Source: Streptomyces griseus subsp. griseus (GTDB taxonomy: Bacteria; Actinomycetota; Actinomycetes; Streptomycetales; Streptomycetaceae). From it: a stretch of DNA of 64,000 nt. The stretch covers positions 372,001 to 436,000 of the forward strand of contig NZ_JOJE01000001.1 of the NCBI RefSeq assembly GCF_000720255.1, in the 5' to 3' direction. The position numbers and the translations under genes were made by a program. Under the pieces are notes generated by a model. That model did not search any database. It was not told the origin of the DNA and was given only the letters and a program-made list of their open reading frames with translations. Shown one piece after another: positions 19,100 through 29,598 of the stretch (positions are counted from its first letter, which is position 1; each line of letters starts with the position of its first letter).

Positions 19100-20289
19100 T
19101 TCAGGAAGTCCGGTACGTCCAGCTCCTCGGCGGCGCTGTCGTAGGTCCGCGACGGCGGGACCGGCGGGCCGGACGGGAGGTCGGCCACCGGCTCCGGCGC
19201 GGGCTCGGCCTCCTCCTTCGGGGTCACGCTGCCGAGCGAACCGAAGGACGGGCGGCTCTCGGGCTGCCGTACCGGAGTCGGCTCGTCGCGGCGGGCCGAG
19301 GCGGAGGACGAGCCGAGGACGGTGTCCCGCTTGGCGGGCGGCTGGCCCCCGTCGAAGCCGGCCGCGATCACGGTGACCCGGACCTCGTCGCCGAGGGCGT
19401 CGTCGATCACCGCGCCGAAGATGATGTTGGCCTCGGGGTGGGCGGCCTCGCTGACCAGCTGGGCGGCCTCGTTGATCTCGAACAGACCGAGGTCGGAGCC
19501 GCCGGAGATGGAGAGCAGCACGCCCCGGGCACCGTCGATGGACGCCTCGAGGAGCGGCGAGGAGATCGCCATCTCGGCCGCGGCCACCGCGCGGTCGTCG
19601 CCGCGGGCCGAGCCGATGCCCATGAGGGCCGAACCGGCCTCGGACATGACCGACTTGACGTCGGCGAAGTCGAGGTTGATCAGACCGGGGGTGGTGATCA
19701 GGTCGGTGATGCCCTGGACACCGGAGAGGAGGACCTGGTCGGCCGACTTGAACGCGTCGAGGACGGAGACCTGACGGTCCGAGATCGACAGCAGCCGGTC
19801 GTTCGGGATGACGATGAGGGTGTCGACCTCTTCGCGGAGCTCGGCGATGCCGTCCTCGGCCTGGTTCGCGCGCCGCCGTCCCTCGAACGTGAACGGGCGG
19901 GTGACCACGCCGATGGTGAGAGCGCCGAGGGAGCGGGCGATGTTCGCCACCACGGGCGCGCCGCCGGTGCCGGTGCCGCCGCCTTCACCGGCCGTCACGA
20001 AGACCATGTCGGCCCCCTTGAGGACCTCCTCGATCTCCTCGCGGTGGTCCTCGGCGGCCTTGCGGCCGACGGCCGGGTTCGCTCCGGCGCCGAGTCCGCG
20101 GGTGAGTTCACGGCCGACGTCGAGCTTGACGTCGGCGTCGCTCATCAACAGCGCCTGCGCGTCGGTGTTGATGGCGATGAACTCGACGCCCTTGAGACCG
20201 ACCTCGATCATCCGGTTGATGGCATTGACACCACCGCCGCCGACACCGATGACTTTGATGACTGCGAGGTAGTTCTGCGGTGCTGCCAC
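19096..20289 (-). CDS. ftsZ: FtsZ tubulin-like division GTPase
   Basis: 397 aa. The GTP-binding tubulin signature [12 protein letters not shown] is complete, the T7 synergy loop is in [13 protein letters not shown], and a Pro/Glu/Ser-rich linker ends in the conserved C-terminal peptide LDVPDFLK that binds SepF and other partners. FtsZ forms the Z-ring or, in aerial hyphae, the Z-ladder for sporulation septa. The 288 bp upstream, free of genes, hold its own promoter region and an inverted repeat. Confidence 0.98.
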   Translation of the reverse strand: MAAPQNYLAVIKVIGVGGGGVNAINRMIEVGLKGVEFIAINTDAQALLMSDADVKLDVGRELTRGLGAGANPAVGRKAAEDHREEIEEVLKGADMVFVTAGEGGGTGTGGAPVVANIARSLGALTIGVVTRPFTFEGRRRANQAEDGIAELREEVDTLIVIPNDRLLSISDRQVSVLDAFKSADQVLLSGVQGITDLITTPGLINLDFADVKSVMSEAGSALMGIGSARGDDRAVAAAEMAISSPLLEASIDGARGVLLSISGGSDLGLFEINEAAQLVSEAAHPEANIIFGAVIDDALGDEVRVTVIAAGFDGGQPPAKRDTVLGSSSASARRDEPTPVRQPESRPSFGSLGSVTPKEEAEPAPEPVADLPSGPPVPPSRTYDSAAEELDVPDFLK

Positions 20290-20396
20290 GTCGAAGGCCT
20301 CTCGCCTCGAGTTACGGGTCGTCGGATCACGGGAGCGCGCTGCGCTTCGCGATGCGACGACTGATGCCGAATGGGACGGTCCGTAGTGCCGACCCG

Positions 20397-20421
20397 AACC
20401 CTAACGCTGAAGTTTAGGGTT
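20397..20421. promoter_or_regulatory. Inverted repeat in the ftsZ upstream region
   Basis: AACCCTAA (20397-20404) is mirrored by TTAGGGTT (20414-20421) with a 9-nt spacer, 108 bp upstream of ftsZ. The surroundings are AT-rich for this genome. S. coelicolor and S. griseus ftsZ are known to have several promoters in this gap; the repeat may be an operator or a leader hairpin. Confidence 0.5.
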
Positions 20422-20577
20422 ACCAGTGTGTCTGTTCCCTGGAGTCTTCTGAACAGGACACTAAGTCGACAAGTGGCGCCCGTTCAACGAACACGCCGAA
20501 CCTCCCGTTTTTCTTTTCACCCTATGTGATCAGCCGTAGCCATGCCCAACCAGGGTGCTGGCCTGCGCGAATGTGCG

Positions 20578-21372
20578 TCAACTCATTGATGACGCCGGGG
20601 CGGTGGGAACGCTGACGTCGAAGTGCCGCGCATCCGGGGCGGCTTTCATGAGAGCGCCGAGCGTACGGGCCTTGGCGGCACCCTCCTCGCCGCTCCCCCA
20701 GTCGACGGTGCGTCCGCCGCTCAACTCCAGCGAGATGGCGTCGTAGGAACTCACCTTGACCACCCCGGTCTCGTGCGCGACGGCGGCCGGGAGGGCGCCG
20801 GCGACCCGGACGGCCTCGCGCACCAGCCGGTCCTCACCGAAGCGCCGCAGACTCGCCGTGGCGGAACCGGAGGAGGGGATGGCCAATTCCAGCGCGGGCA
20901 CGCCTTTCGGAGCTTCGGAAACCGTGGCGAAACGGACGCCTGCCTTGTCCACTTCGATGAACTTTCCGGCTTTTTGGACAATCAGAACGGGAGTGCGCTC
21001 GACCACTTTCAGACCGATTCCATGAGGCCAGGAACGGGTGACCTCAACGGTGTCAATTCGGGGCAATTTCTGACGCAATCGTGCCTCGATCGCTCCGAGG
21101 TCGACGGAAATCAACGGTTCTCCGAGCGGTACCTCGGCGGCCTCGCGCACCTCCCCCAGGGTCAGCACGCGCGTACCGGAGACGGACACCCGCTCCACGC
21201 GGAACCACTGGGTGCCGTACAACGCACCCAAGCTGCCGGCGCCCAGGAAGACGAGAGCGATCGCAAGGATGATGATCACACGAAGTCGGCGTCGCCCCAG
21301 GCGCCGGACGAGGGGCGGGCCGGACGACTCCTGCTGGCGTTCCCCGCGCTCCGCGGTGGTCGGTCCGGCCAC
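20578..21372 (-). CDS. ftsQ: FtsQ division protein
   Basis: 264 aa with a GTG start. A basic cytoplasmic part is followed by one transmembrane segment (VIIILAIALVFLGAGSLGAL, about 32-52), the POTRA domain (FRVERVSVSGTRVLTLGEVREAAEV) and the FtsQ beta domain. It joins FtsL and FtsI at the septum. It follows murG by 25 bp. Confidence 0.95.
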   Translation of the reverse strand: MAGPTTAERGERQQESSGPPLVRRLGRRRLRVIIILAIALVFLGAGSLGALYGTQWFRVERVSVSGTRVLTLGEVREAAEVPLGEPLISVDLGAIEARLRQKLPRIDTVEVTRSWPHGIGLKVVERTPVLIVQKAGKFIEVDKAGVRFATVSEAPKGVPALELAIPSSGSATASLRRFGEDRLVREAVRVAGALPAAVAHETGVVKVSSYDAISLELSGGRTVDWGSGEEGAAKARTLGALMKAAPDARHFDVSVPTAPASSMS

Positions 21373-21397
21373 GTTCCTGCCCTCTCGTCACACGTGC

Positions 21398-22486
21398 CTA
21401 ACGGCGCGAGGCGATCGCCTCGTACACCATGCCGACGAGCAGGTCGTCGGCGTCCCGGCGGCCGAACTCGCCCGCGGCGCGGGACATCTCGTACAGCCGG
21501 TGCGGGTCGGCGAGCACGGGCAGGACGTTCTCCCGAACCCAGTCGGGCGTCAGTTCCGCGTCGTCGACGAGGAGGCCGCCGCCGGCCTTCACCACCGGCT
21601 GGGCGTTCAGCCGCTGCTCGCCGTTGCCGATCGGCAGCGGGACGTAGGCGGCCGGCAGCCCGACGGCGGAGAGCTCGGCGACGGTCATCGCGCCCGCGCG
21701 GCAGAGCATCATGTCGGCCGCGGCGTACGCGAGGTCCATCCGGTCCAGGTACGGTACCGGGATGTAGGGGGGCATTCCCGGCATCTGCTGGACGTGCGGC
21801 AGTTCGTTCTTCGGGCCGACCGCGTGCAGGATCTGGATCCCGGCCTGCTGGAGCCAGGGGGCGACCTGCTGGACCACCTCGTTGAGGCGGCGGGCGCCCT
21901 GGGAGCCGCCGGAGACGAGCAGGGTCGGCAGGTTGGGGTCGAGGCCGAACATGTGCCGGGCCTCGGGGCGGGCCGCGGCGCGGTCCAGGGTGGCGATGGA
22001 GCGGCGCAGCGGGATGCCGATGTAGCGGGCGTCGCGCAGCTTGCTGTCCGGGGTGGAGACGGCGACCCGGGCGGCGTACCGCGAGCCGATCTTGTTGGCC
22101 AGGCCGGGGCGGGCGTTCGCCTCGTGGATCACGATCGGCACGCCGAGGCGCTTGGCGGCGAGGTAACCGGGCAGGGCGACGTACCCGCCGAAGCCGACGA
22201 CGGCGTCCGCCTTGGTGCGCTCCAGGATCTGCTCGGCGGCCTTGATCGTCCCGCGCAGCCGGCCCGGGACGGTGATCAGCTCAGGGGTGGGCTTGCGCGG
22301 CAGCGGCACCGCGGGGATCAGCGCGAGCTCGTAGCCCCGCTCGGGGACGAGCCGGGTCTCCAGGCCGCGCTCCGTGCCCAGGGCCGTGATCCCCATGGTC
22401 GGATCCTGCCTGCGCAGGGCGTCCGCGAGGGCGAGCGCGGGCTCGATGTGGCCGGCGGTCCCTCCACCAGCGAGTACGACATGCAC
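21398..22486 (-). CDS. murG: MurG lipid II-forming GlcNAc transferase
   Basis: 362 aa with a GTG start. The N-terminal [14 protein letters not shown] loop, [25 protein letters not shown] and the donor-binding [22 protein letters not shown] are all present. It transfers GlcNAc from UDP-GlcNAc to lipid I on the inner membrane face. It starts 6 bp after ftsW. No murC lies between murG and ftsQ, unlike in many bacteria. Confidence 0.96.
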   Translation of the reverse strand: MHVVLAGGGTAGHIEPALALADALRRQDPTMGITALGTERGLETRLVPERGYELALIPAVPLPRKPTPELITVPGRLRGTIKAAEQILERTKADAVVGFGGYVALPGYLAAKRLGVPIVIHEANARPGLANKIGSRYAARVAVSTPDSKLRDARYIGIPLRRSIATLDRAAARPEARHMFGLDPNLPTLLVSGGSQGARRLNEVVQQVAPWLQQAGIQILHAVGPKNELPHVQQMPGMPPYIPVPYLDRMDLAYAAADMMLCRAGAMTVAELSAVGLPAAYVPLPIGNGEQRLNAQPVVKAGGGLLVDDAELTPDWVRENVLPVLADPHRLYEMSRAAGEFGRRDADDLLVGMVYEAIASRR

Positions 22487-22492
22487 CGAAAT

Positions 22493-23854
22493 TCACCGCT
22501 CTCCGGACGAGCGCGCCGCCGAGGCACGCCGTCGCATCGTGTTCCATCTCCGAGGCCCCCGGCCGAGCCCGGGACCTCCCGCCCGCTTTCTACCAAAGCG
22601 AGGTTGCCGCATCGCAAGCGCCGCCCGCGCAGCGGGTTCGTCGCGCGCGAAGGCGATCAGCAACCCGATGGCGAACATGGTCGGCAACAGGGCGGATCCT
22701 CCGTAGGAGAACAGCGGGAGGGGGACTCCGGCGATCGGCAGCAGGCCGAGCACCGCACCGACGTTGATCACGGCCTGGGCCGTGATCCAAGTGGTCACGC
22801 CTCCCGCGGCATACCTGACGAAGGGGTCCTCCGTGCGTCCGGCCACGCGGATACCCGCATAGCCTAGAGCCGCGAAGAGGGCGAGCACCGACAGCGTCCC
22901 CGCGAGGCCCAGTTCCTCACCGGTGACGGCGAAGATGAAGTCGGTGTGCGCTTCGGGGAGTTGGCCCCATTTTTCCACACTCGCGCCGAGCCCCGAGCCG
23001 AAGATCCCGCCGGAGGCCAGGGCGTAGATGCCGTGCACGGCCTGCCAGCAGTCGGCGGCGCCCGAGCGGGGCTCGGTGGCGCCGATGCAGGCGAGCCGGG
23101 CCATGCGGTTCGGGCTGGTCTTGATGAGGATCACACCGATCAGCGCGGCGACCGACAGCACCCCGGCGAACAGCCTGGTCGGGGCGCCGGCCAGCCACAG
23201 CAGGCCGAACAGGATCGCCGTGAGGATGATCGCCGTTCCCATGTCGCCGCCGAGCATGATCAGCCCGAGCAGCAGGAAGGAGACCGGTACGAGCGGCACC
23301 AGCATGTGCTTCCACTGGGTCAGCAGCTTCTTGTCCTGCTTGCGGGCGAGCAGGTCGGCGCTCCACAGCACGAGCGCGAGCTTGCCGAATTCGCTGGGCT
23401 GGATCTGGAAGGAGCCGCCGAGCGAGATCCAGTTCTGGTTGCCGTTGACCGCCATCCCTATCCCCGGCACCTGCACCAGGGCCATCAGGAAGACGGCCCC
23501 GGCGAGGATCGGGTAGGCCAGCGCCCGGTGCAGCTTCACCGGCATCCGGGAGGCGACCAGCAGCAGGACGGTGCCGATGGCGGCGGCCAGGAACTGCTTG
23601 CGGAAGAAGAACGAACCCGGCAGCGACATCTGCAGCGCGGTGATCTGGGAGGCCGAGTAGACCATCACCAGACCGAGCCCGGTGATCAGCAGACTGCCGC
23701 CGAGGATCAGGTAGTACGCGGTCAGCGGCCGGTCCCAGGCGCGCCGGGCCCGATGGTACAGGGTGATGAGTGGGTTCTCGCGCGGTGCGCGGGGGGCGGG
23801 GGGCCTGCTGACCCGCCGCTGAGCGGGCGGCCGCCCGGTACGGCTACCGGGCAT
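22493..23854 (-). CDS. ftsW: FtsW SEDS-family peptidoglycan polymerase
   Basis: 453 aa from ATG 23854 with GGGGAG upstream; the frame is open to 23914 but without a better start. About ten transmembrane segments; SEDS landmarks include LGLVMVYSASQI, the long periplasmic loop, and EELGLAGTLSVLALFA. FtsW polymerises lipid II with its partner FtsI at septa. The N-terminus is Arg/Pro-rich and cytoplasmic. A 151-bp gap to murD contains a small hairpin. Confidence 0.95.
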   Translation of the reverse strand: MPGSRTGRPPAQRRVSRPPAPRAPRENPLITLYHRARRAWDRPLTAYYLILGGSLLITGLGLVMVYSASQITALQMSLPGSFFFRKQFLAAAIGTVLLLVASRMPVKLHRALAYPILAGAVFLMALVQVPGIGMAVNGNQNWISLGGSFQIQPSEFGKLALVLWSADLLARKQDKKLLTQWKHMLVPLVPVSFLLLGLIMLGGDMGTAIILTAILFGLLWLAGAPTRLFAGVLSVAALIGVILIKTSPNRMARLACIGATEPRSGAADCWQAVHGIYALASGGIFGSGLGASVEKWGQLPEAHTDFIFAVTGEELGLAGTLSVLALFAALGYAGIRVAGRTEDPFVRYAAGGVTTWITAQAVINVGAVLGLLPIAGVPLPLFSYGGSALLPTMFAIGLLIAFARDEPAARAALAMRQPRFGRKRAGGPGLGRGPRRWNTMRRRASAARSSGER

Positions 23855-23911
23855 CAGCGGCTCCCCGGCAGTCGTGTACCGCGTCGGGGAGAGGCCGGCA
23901 CATCCCCGCGT

Positions 23912-23933
23912 CACCGGCGGACACCCGCCGGTG
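23912..23933 (-). other. Hairpin between murD and ftsW
   Basis: CACCGGCGG (23912-23920) pairs with CCGCCGGTG (23925-23933). There is no T-tract on either side, so it may be a processing or attenuation site and not a full terminator inside the cluster. Confidence 0.4.
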
Positions 23934-24005
23934 GCATCCGGACCACATCCGAGTCACGCGTCCCTCCAAGGGTCCCGATGCACCCGTCGTGGCGTAGACC
24001 CGCCG

Positions 24006-25430
24006 TCAGGTGCCCGCGCCGAGTTCGCGAACGGCCTCCGCGAACGCGTCACCGCGCTTGTTGTAGTTGGCGAACATGTCCATGGAGGCGCAGGCGGGGG
24101 CGAGAAGCACCGTGTCGCCCGCGACCGCGAGCCGCTGCGCCTCCTGGACGGCCTGGAGCATCGCCCCAGTGTCGGTCCGGTCGAGGTCGACGACGGGTAC
24201 TTCGGGGGCGTGTCGCGCCAGGGCTTCCCGGATGAGCGCACGGTCGGCGCCGATGAGGACGACCCCGCGCAGCCGCTTCGCCGACTTGGCGACCAGCTCG
24301 TCGAATGTCGCGCCCTTGGCGAGTCCGCCCGCGATCCACACGATCGACTCGTAGGCCGCCAACGAGGCCTCCGCCGCGTGCGTGTTGGTGGCCTTGGAGT
24401 CGTCGACGTAGGCGACACCGTCCACGTCGGCCACGTGCGCGATGCGGTGGGCGTCCGGGGTGAAGGCCCGCAGGCCGTCCCGTACGGCCTTGGCGGGCAC
24501 TCCGAAGGCCCGGGCGAGGGCCGCGGCGGCGAGGGCGTTGGCGATGTTGTGCGGGGCGGGCGGGTTGATGTCGGAGACCTCGGCGAGCTCCTGGGCGTTC
24601 TTCTGCCGGCTCTCGACGAAGGCGCGGTCGACCAGGAGGCCCTCCACGACGCCGAGTTGGGAGGGGCCCGGGGTGCCGAGGGTGAAACCGACGGCCCGGC
24701 AGCCCTCCTCGACGTCCGCCTCGCGCACCAGGTCCTCGGTGGCCTTGTCGGCCACGTTGTAGACGCAGGCGACCCGATTGCCCTCGTAGATACGGCCCTT
24801 GTCCTTGGCGTAAGCCTCCATGGAGCCGTGCCAGTCGAGGTGGTCCGGGGCGAGGTTGAGGACGGCGGCGGAGTGGGCGCGCAGGGAGGGTGCCCAGTGC
24901 AGCTGGTAGCTGGAGAGCTCCACGGCCAGGACGTCGTACTGCTCCTCGCCGAGGACCGCGTCGAGCAGGGAGACGCCGATGTTGCCGACGGCGGCCGTGC
25001 GCAGGCCCGCCGCCTTCAGGATGGAGGCGAGCATCTGGACGGTCGTGGTCTTGCCGTTGGTGCCGGTGACGGCCAGCCAGGGCGCGGCGTCCGGGCCGCG
25101 CAGCCGCCAGGCCAGCTCGACGTCGCCCCAGACCGGCACGCCGGCCTCGCGGGCCGCCGTGAACAGCGGCTTGTCCGGCTTCCAGCCGGGCGCGGTGACG
25201 ATCAGGTCGGTGCCCTCGGGCAGGGTCGCCCCGTCGCCGAGGCGCACGGTGATGCCGAGCGCCTGGAGTTCGGCGGCCTGCTCACGCGCGCGTGTGTCGT
25301 CGCCGTCGTTGACGACGGTGACCTTCGCGCCGAGCCCGTGCAGCACCTTGGCCGCCGGGATCCCGGAGACGCCGAGCCCGGCGACGGTGACGTTCTTCCC
25401 CTGCCAGTCGGTCACTTGTCCGCTGCCCAT
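24006..25430 (-). CDS. murD: MurD UDP-MurNAc-Ala:D-Glu ligase
   Basis: 474 aa. The N-terminal Rossmann-like VTVAGLGVSGIPAAKVL, the Mur ligase P-loop GTNGKTTTVQ and the later DDSKATNTHA mark MurD. It adds D-glutamate to UDP-MurNAc-L-Ala. The ATG overlaps the mraY end by 19 bp; an in-frame GTG at 25415 is an alternative start. Confidence 0.95.
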   Translation of the reverse strand: MGSGQVTDWQGKNVTVAGLGVSGIPAAKVLHGLGAKVTVVNDGDDTRAREQAAELQALGITVRLGDGATLPEGTDLIVTAPGWKPDKPLFTAAREAGVPVWGDVELAWRLRGPDAAPWLAVTGTNGKTTTVQMLASILKAAGLRTAAVGNIGVSLLDAVLGEEQYDVLAVELSSYQLHWAPSLRAHSAAVLNLAPDHLDWHGSMEAYAKDKGRIYEGNRVACVYNVADKATEDLVREADVEEGCRAVGFTLGTPGPSQLGVVEGLLVDRAFVESRQKNAQELAEVSDINPPAPHNIANALAAAALARAFGVPAKAVRDGLRAFTPDAHRIAHVADVDGVAYVDDSKATNTHAAEASLAAYESIVWIAGGLAKGATFDELVAKSAKRLRGVVLIGADRALIREALARHAPEVPVVDLDRTDTGAMLQAVQEAQRLAVAGDTVLLAPACASMDMFANYNKRGDAFAEAVRELGAGT

Positions 25431-26485
25431 CCCGCGTAGAAGAGGCCCAGTCCGACGATCACACAGATGCCCTGGATGATCCAGAAGCGGACCACCACAA
25501 GGACTTCGGACCAGCCCTTGAGTTCGAAGTGATGCTGAAGTGGCGCCATGCGGAAGACCCGCTTGCCGGTCAGGCGGAAGGAGCCGACCTGGATGACCAC
25601 CGACATGGTGATGAGCACGAACAGGCCGCCGAGCAGCGCGAGCAGCAGCTCGGTGCGGGAGCAGATCGCGAGGCCGGCGAGCACACCGCCGAGCGCCAGC
25701 GAACCGGTGTCACCCATGAAGATCTTGGCCGGCGAGGTGTTCCACCACAGGAAGCCCAGGCAGGCGCCCATCAGCGCGGCGGAGACCACGGCGAGGTCGA
25801 GCGGGTCGCGCACTTCGTAACAGGCGTTCGGGTTGGTCAGCGTCTCGCCGTTGGCGCAGGACTCCTGGTACTGCCAGACGCCGATGAAGGTGTAGGCACC
25901 GAAGACCAGGACGGACGCGCCGGTGGCGAGGCCGTCGAGACCGTCGGTGAGGTTCACGCCGTTCGACATCGCGAGGATCATGAACAGCGCCCAGACCACG
26001 AACAGCACCGGGCCGATGGTCCAGCCGAAGTCCGTGATGAACGACAGCTTCGTCGACGCCGGGGTGTTGCCGCGCGCGTCCGCGAACTGCAGTGAGAGCA
26101 CGGCGAACGCGATACCGCCGAGCAGCTGGCCGGCCATCTTCGCCTTGGCCCGCAGACCCAGCGAACGCCGCTTCACGATCTTGATGTAGTCGTCGAGGAA
26201 GCCGACCAGACCCATGCCGAACATCAGGCCGAGCACCAGCAGACCCGAGTAGGTCGGCGGCTTGCCCGTGATGAGCTTCGACAGGAAGTACGCGGCGATC
26301 GTCGCCATGATGAAGGCGATACCGCCCATCGTCGGCGTACCGCGCTTGCTGGCGTGCTCGCGCGGGCCGTCGTCGCGGATGTACTGGCCGTACCCCTTGC
26401 GCGCGAGCAGCTTGATCAGCAGCGGGGTGCCGACCAGGGTCAGGAACAGACCAATGACTCCTGCGAACAGGATCTGCTTCATCAT
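25412..26485 (-). CDS. mraY: MraY phospho-MurNAc-pentapeptide translocase
   Basis: 357 aa with about ten transmembrane segments. Catalytic motifs GFLDDYIKIVKRRSLGL, NLTDGLDGLA and KIFMGDTGSLALGG are present. It forms lipid I from UDP-MurNAc-pentapeptide and undecaprenyl phosphate. Its ATG overlaps the murF stop (ATGA at 26482-26485). Confidence 0.97.
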   Translation of the reverse strand: MMKQILFAGVIGLFLTLVGTPLLIKLLARKGYGQYIRDDGPREHASKRGTPTMGGIAFIMATIAAYFLSKLITGKPPTYSGLLVLGLMFGMGLVGFLDDYIKIVKRRSLGLRAKAKMAGQLLGGIAFAVLSLQFADARGNTPASTKLSFITDFGWTIGPVLFVVWALFMILAMSNGVNLTDGLDGLATGASVLVFGAYTFIGVWQYQESCANGETLTNPNACYEVRDPLDLAVVSAALMGACLGFLWWNTSPAKIFMGDTGSLALGGVLAGLAICSRTELLLALLGGLFVLITMSVVIQVGSFRLTGKRVFRMAPLQHHFELKGWSEVLVVVRFWIIQGICVIVGLGLFYAGWAADK

Positions 26486-27897
26486 CGGGCGGCAACCTCA
26501 CCCTCGGTACCGGTCTCGACGAGCGCCTGCGCCACGCTCTCGAGCCCGACCGAACGGGACGCCTTCACGAGGACGACGTCTCCCGTGCGCAACTCGCTGC
26601 GCAACAGGTCGATCGCCGCCTGTGCGTCGGACACGTGCACCGACTCCTCACCCCACGAACCCTCGTTATATGCGCCCAGTTGCAGCCAGGAGGCTTCGAT
26701 CCCCCCGACCGCGACGAGCTTGCTGACGTTGAGTCGGACGGCGAGCCGTCCGACCGCGTCGTGCTCGGCGAGCGCCTCGTCCCCGAGCTCGGCCATCTTG
26801 CCGAGCACCGCCCAGGTCCGCCGCCCCTGGCCCATGGCCGCGAGCGCGCGCAGAGCGGCCCGCATGGACTCGGGGTTGGCGTTGTAGGCGTCGTTGACGA
26901 TGGTCACGCCGTCCGGGCGCTCGGTGACCTCCATCCGCCAGCGGGAGAGGGAGCCCGCCTCGGAGAGCGCGGTGGCGATCTCTTCCGCGGACATGCCCAG
27001 CTCATGGGCGACGGCGGCCGCGGCGAGCGCGTTCGACACGTGGTGCTCACCGTACAGGCGCATGGTCACATCGCTGCACCCGGAGGGTGTGTGAAGGCTG
27101 AACGCGGGCTGTCCAGTGTCCGTGAGTCGCACGTTCTCGGCGCGTACGTCCGCTTCGTCGGACTCTCCGAAAAGGACCACCTTCGCCTTCGTACGGGAGG
27201 CCATGGCCCGGACCAACGGGTCGTCGGCGTTGAGGATCGCGGCGCCGCCCTCCTCCGCCGGCGGAAGGGCCTCGACGAGTTCGCCCTTCGCCTGTGCGAT
27301 CTGCTCGCGGCCGCCGAACTCACCGATGTGGGCGGTTCCGACGTTGAGGACGAGGCCGATCTTCGGGGGCGTGAGTTCGGCGAGATAGCGGATGTGGCCG
27401 ATGCCGCGCGCGCCCATCTCCAGGACCAGGAACCGTGTCTCCTCGGTGGCGCTGAGGGCGGTCAGGGGCAGCCCGATCTCGTTGTTGAGGGAGCCGGGCG
27501 TCCACACCGTCGGGGCCTTGCGCTGGAGCACCTGCGCGATGAGGTCCTTGGTGCTGGTCTTGCCCGCCGAGCCGGTGAGGGCCACCAGGGTCGTGCCGAG
27601 GCGGGCCACGACGTGCCGGGCGAGGGCGCCGAGGGCCGTCTGGACGTCGTCGACGACGATCGCGGGCACGCCGACGGGGCGCGACGCCAGAACGGCTGCC
27701 GCGCCCGCCTCGACCACTGCCGGTGCGTAGTCGTGGCCGTCGACCCGCTCGCCGACGAAGGCGGCGAACAGGCTGCCGGGCACCACCTCACGGGAGTCCC
27801 GGACCACCGGCCCGGTGACCTGCACCGACGAATCCGGTATGTCGTGTGTCTGCCCGCCGACGGCTGCTGCGATCTCGGCGAGGGAGAGGGCGATCAC
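26482..27897 (-). CDS. murF: MurF D-Ala-D-Ala-adding ligase
   Basis: 471 aa with a GTG start. The P-loop is TGSAGKTSTKDLI, and NDAYNANPESMRAAL is a typical MurF motif. It adds the D-Ala-D-Ala dipeptide to UDP-MurNAc-tripeptide. It lies 4 bp after murE and overlaps mraY. Confidence 0.96.
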   Translation of the reverse strand: MIALSLAEIAAAVGGQTHDIPDSSVQVTGPVVRDSREVVPGSLFAAFVGERVDGHDYAPAVVEAGAAAVLASRPVGVPAIVVDDVQTALGALARHVVARLGTTLVALTGSAGKTSTKDLIAQVLQRKAPTVWTPGSLNNEIGLPLTALSATEETRFLVLEMGARGIGHIRYLAELTPPKIGLVLNVGTAHIGEFGGREQIAQAKGELVEALPPAEEGGAAILNADDPLVRAMASRTKAKVVLFGESDEADVRAENVRLTDTGQPAFSLHTPSGCSDVTMRLYGEHHVSNALAAAAVAHELGMSAEEIATALSEAGSLSRWRMEVTERPDGVTIVNDAYNANPESMRAALRALAAMGQGRRTWAVLGKMAELGDEALAEHDAVGRLAVRLNVSKLVAVGGIEASWLQLGAYNEGSWGEESVHVSDAQAAIDLLRSELRTGDVVLVKASRSVGLESVAQALVETGTEGEVAAR

Positions 27898-27901
27898 AAG
27901 T

Positions 27902-29425
27902 TCATCCCTGGGTCTTCTGGATAGCTTCGCGAAGCACCTGGCGGTCGTCGAAGGGACGCACCACCCCGGCGATGTCCTGGCCCTGCTCGTGGCCCTTGCC
28001 CGCGATCAGCACGGTGTCCCCGGGCTGCGCGCGGCCGACGACGGCTTCGATCGCCGCGGCGCGGTCCTCGAACAGCAGCACCTCGCCACGCTCGTGCGAG
28101 GGCACGGACGCGGCGCCCTCGAGCATGGTGGCGAGGATCGCCAGCGGGTCCTCGGAGCGGGGATTGTCGGAGGTCAGTACGGCCGTGTCGGCGAGGCGGG
28201 CCGCGGCGGCGCCCATCGGGCCGCGCTTGGTGCGGTCCCGGTCGCCGCCGCAGCCGACCACGATGTGCACCCGGCCCTTGGTGACCTTGCGCAGGGCCCG
28301 CAGCACCGACTCGACGGCGTCCGTCTTGTGGGCGTAGTCGACGACCGCGAGGTAGGGCTGCCCGACGTCCACGCGCTCCAGGCGCCCCGGCACACCCGGC
28401 ACGGCGGCGACGCCGTCGGCGGCGGTCTGCGGGTCGAACCCGGCGCAGGCGAGGGCGACGACGGCGGCGAGGCTGTTGGCGACGTTGAACGGGCCCGCCA
28501 GCGGCGACTTGGCGGAAACGCGCCGGCCGTCGGGGCCGACGATCGTGAACGTCGAGTCCAGCGGGCCCACCTCGACGTCCTCGGCGCGCCAGTCGGCGTC
28601 GGGGTGGCCCTCGGCCGAGTAGGTGACCACCGGGACGGTGGCCTCCCGCACCAGCCGCCGGCCGTAGTCGTCGTCGAAGTTGACCACGCCGAGTTTGCTG
28701 CGTTCGGGCGTGAACAGCTGTGCCTTGGCCTGGAAGTAGTCCTCCATGCCGGAGTGGAACTCCATGTGCTCCGGGCTGAGGTTGTTGAAGACGGCGATGT
28801 CGAAGACGCAGCCGTCGACCCGGCCGAGGACCAGAGCGTGGCTGGAGACCTCCATGGCGACCGCCTCGACGCCGCGCTCCCGCATGACCGCGAACAGGGC
28901 CTGCAGGTCGGTGGCTTCGGGGGTGGTGCGCTCGGACTTGATGCGCTCGTCGCCGACGCGCATCTCGACCGTGCCGATGAGGCCGGTGGCCCGTTCGGCC
29001 GCCCGCAGGCCGCCCTCGACGAGGTAGGCGGTGGTGGTCTTGCCCGAGGTTCCGGTGATGCCGATCTGGAGCAGGTCGCGGCCCGGGTGACCGTAGATCG
29101 TGGCGGCCAGCTCGCCCATCCGCGCGCGCGGGTCGTCGACGACCAGGACCGGCAGGCCGGTGGCCGCGGCGCGTTCGGCGCCCGTCGGGTCGGTGAGCAC
29201 GGCGACCGCGCCGAGGCCCGCGGCCTGGGTCACGAAGTCTGCGCCGTGCAGGCGGGCGCCCGGCAGGGCGGCGTACAGGTCGCCGGGGCGGACGGCGCGC
29301 GAGTCATGGGTGATGCCCGTGACCTCGGCGGCGCTCCCCGGCTGCTCGGCACCCAGCTGATCGGCGAGCTCCGCGAGGGGTGCGGCGGAGACCCGGACCG
29401 GCCTGGGCGGTCCCGGATATGTCAC
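27902..29425 (-). CDS. murE: MurE diaminopimelate-adding ligase
   Basis: 507 aa from GTG 29425, which has AGAAGGG at good spacing; an in-frame ATG at 29566 would add 47 unconserved residues, and the open frame beyond that is the ftsI shadow. The P-loop GTSGKTTTAYLVEGG and the DNPRSEDP motif, which selects diaminopimelate over lysine, are present. Streptomyces uses LL-DAP. It catalyses addition of the third stem-peptide residue. Confidence 0.94.
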   Translation of the reverse strand: MTYPGPPRPVRVSAAPLAELADQLGAEQPGSAAEVTGITHDSRAVRPGDLYAALPGARLHGADFVTQAAGLGAVAVLTDPTGAERAAATGLPVLVVDDPRARMGELAATIYGHPGRDLLQIGITGTSGKTTTAYLVEGGLRAAERATGLIGTVEMRVGDERIKSERTTPEATDLQALFAVMRERGVEAVAMEVSSHALVLGRVDGCVFDIAVFNNLSPEHMEFHSGMEDYFQAKAQLFTPERSKLGVVNFDDDYGRRLVREATVPVVTYSAEGHPDADWRAEDVEVGPLDSTFTIVGPDGRRVSAKSPLAGPFNVANSLAAVVALACAGFDPQTAADGVAAVPGVPGRLERVDVGQPYLAVVDYAHKTDAVESVLRALRKVTKGRVHIVVGCGGDRDRTKRGPMGAAAARLADTAVLTSDNPRSEDPLAILATMLEGAASVPSHERGEVLLFEDRAAAIEAVVGRAQPGDTVLIAGKGHEQGQDIAGVVRPFDDRQVLREAIQKTQG

Positions 29426-29598
29426 GGGGTGGCCCTTCTGGGTGGTTTGGGACTGATCAGCGTGTGGCACGGCGGTGAGCGTACCGGGCGTACCCGCTCC
29501 GGAGCGAAGCGAGGGCGTGGGCGAGGGGGCGGACGGAGTGCGGTCCCCGGGATCGGGAGTGATCATGGTCACGGAGCGTTCCTGGCTGGTTGCGCTGA

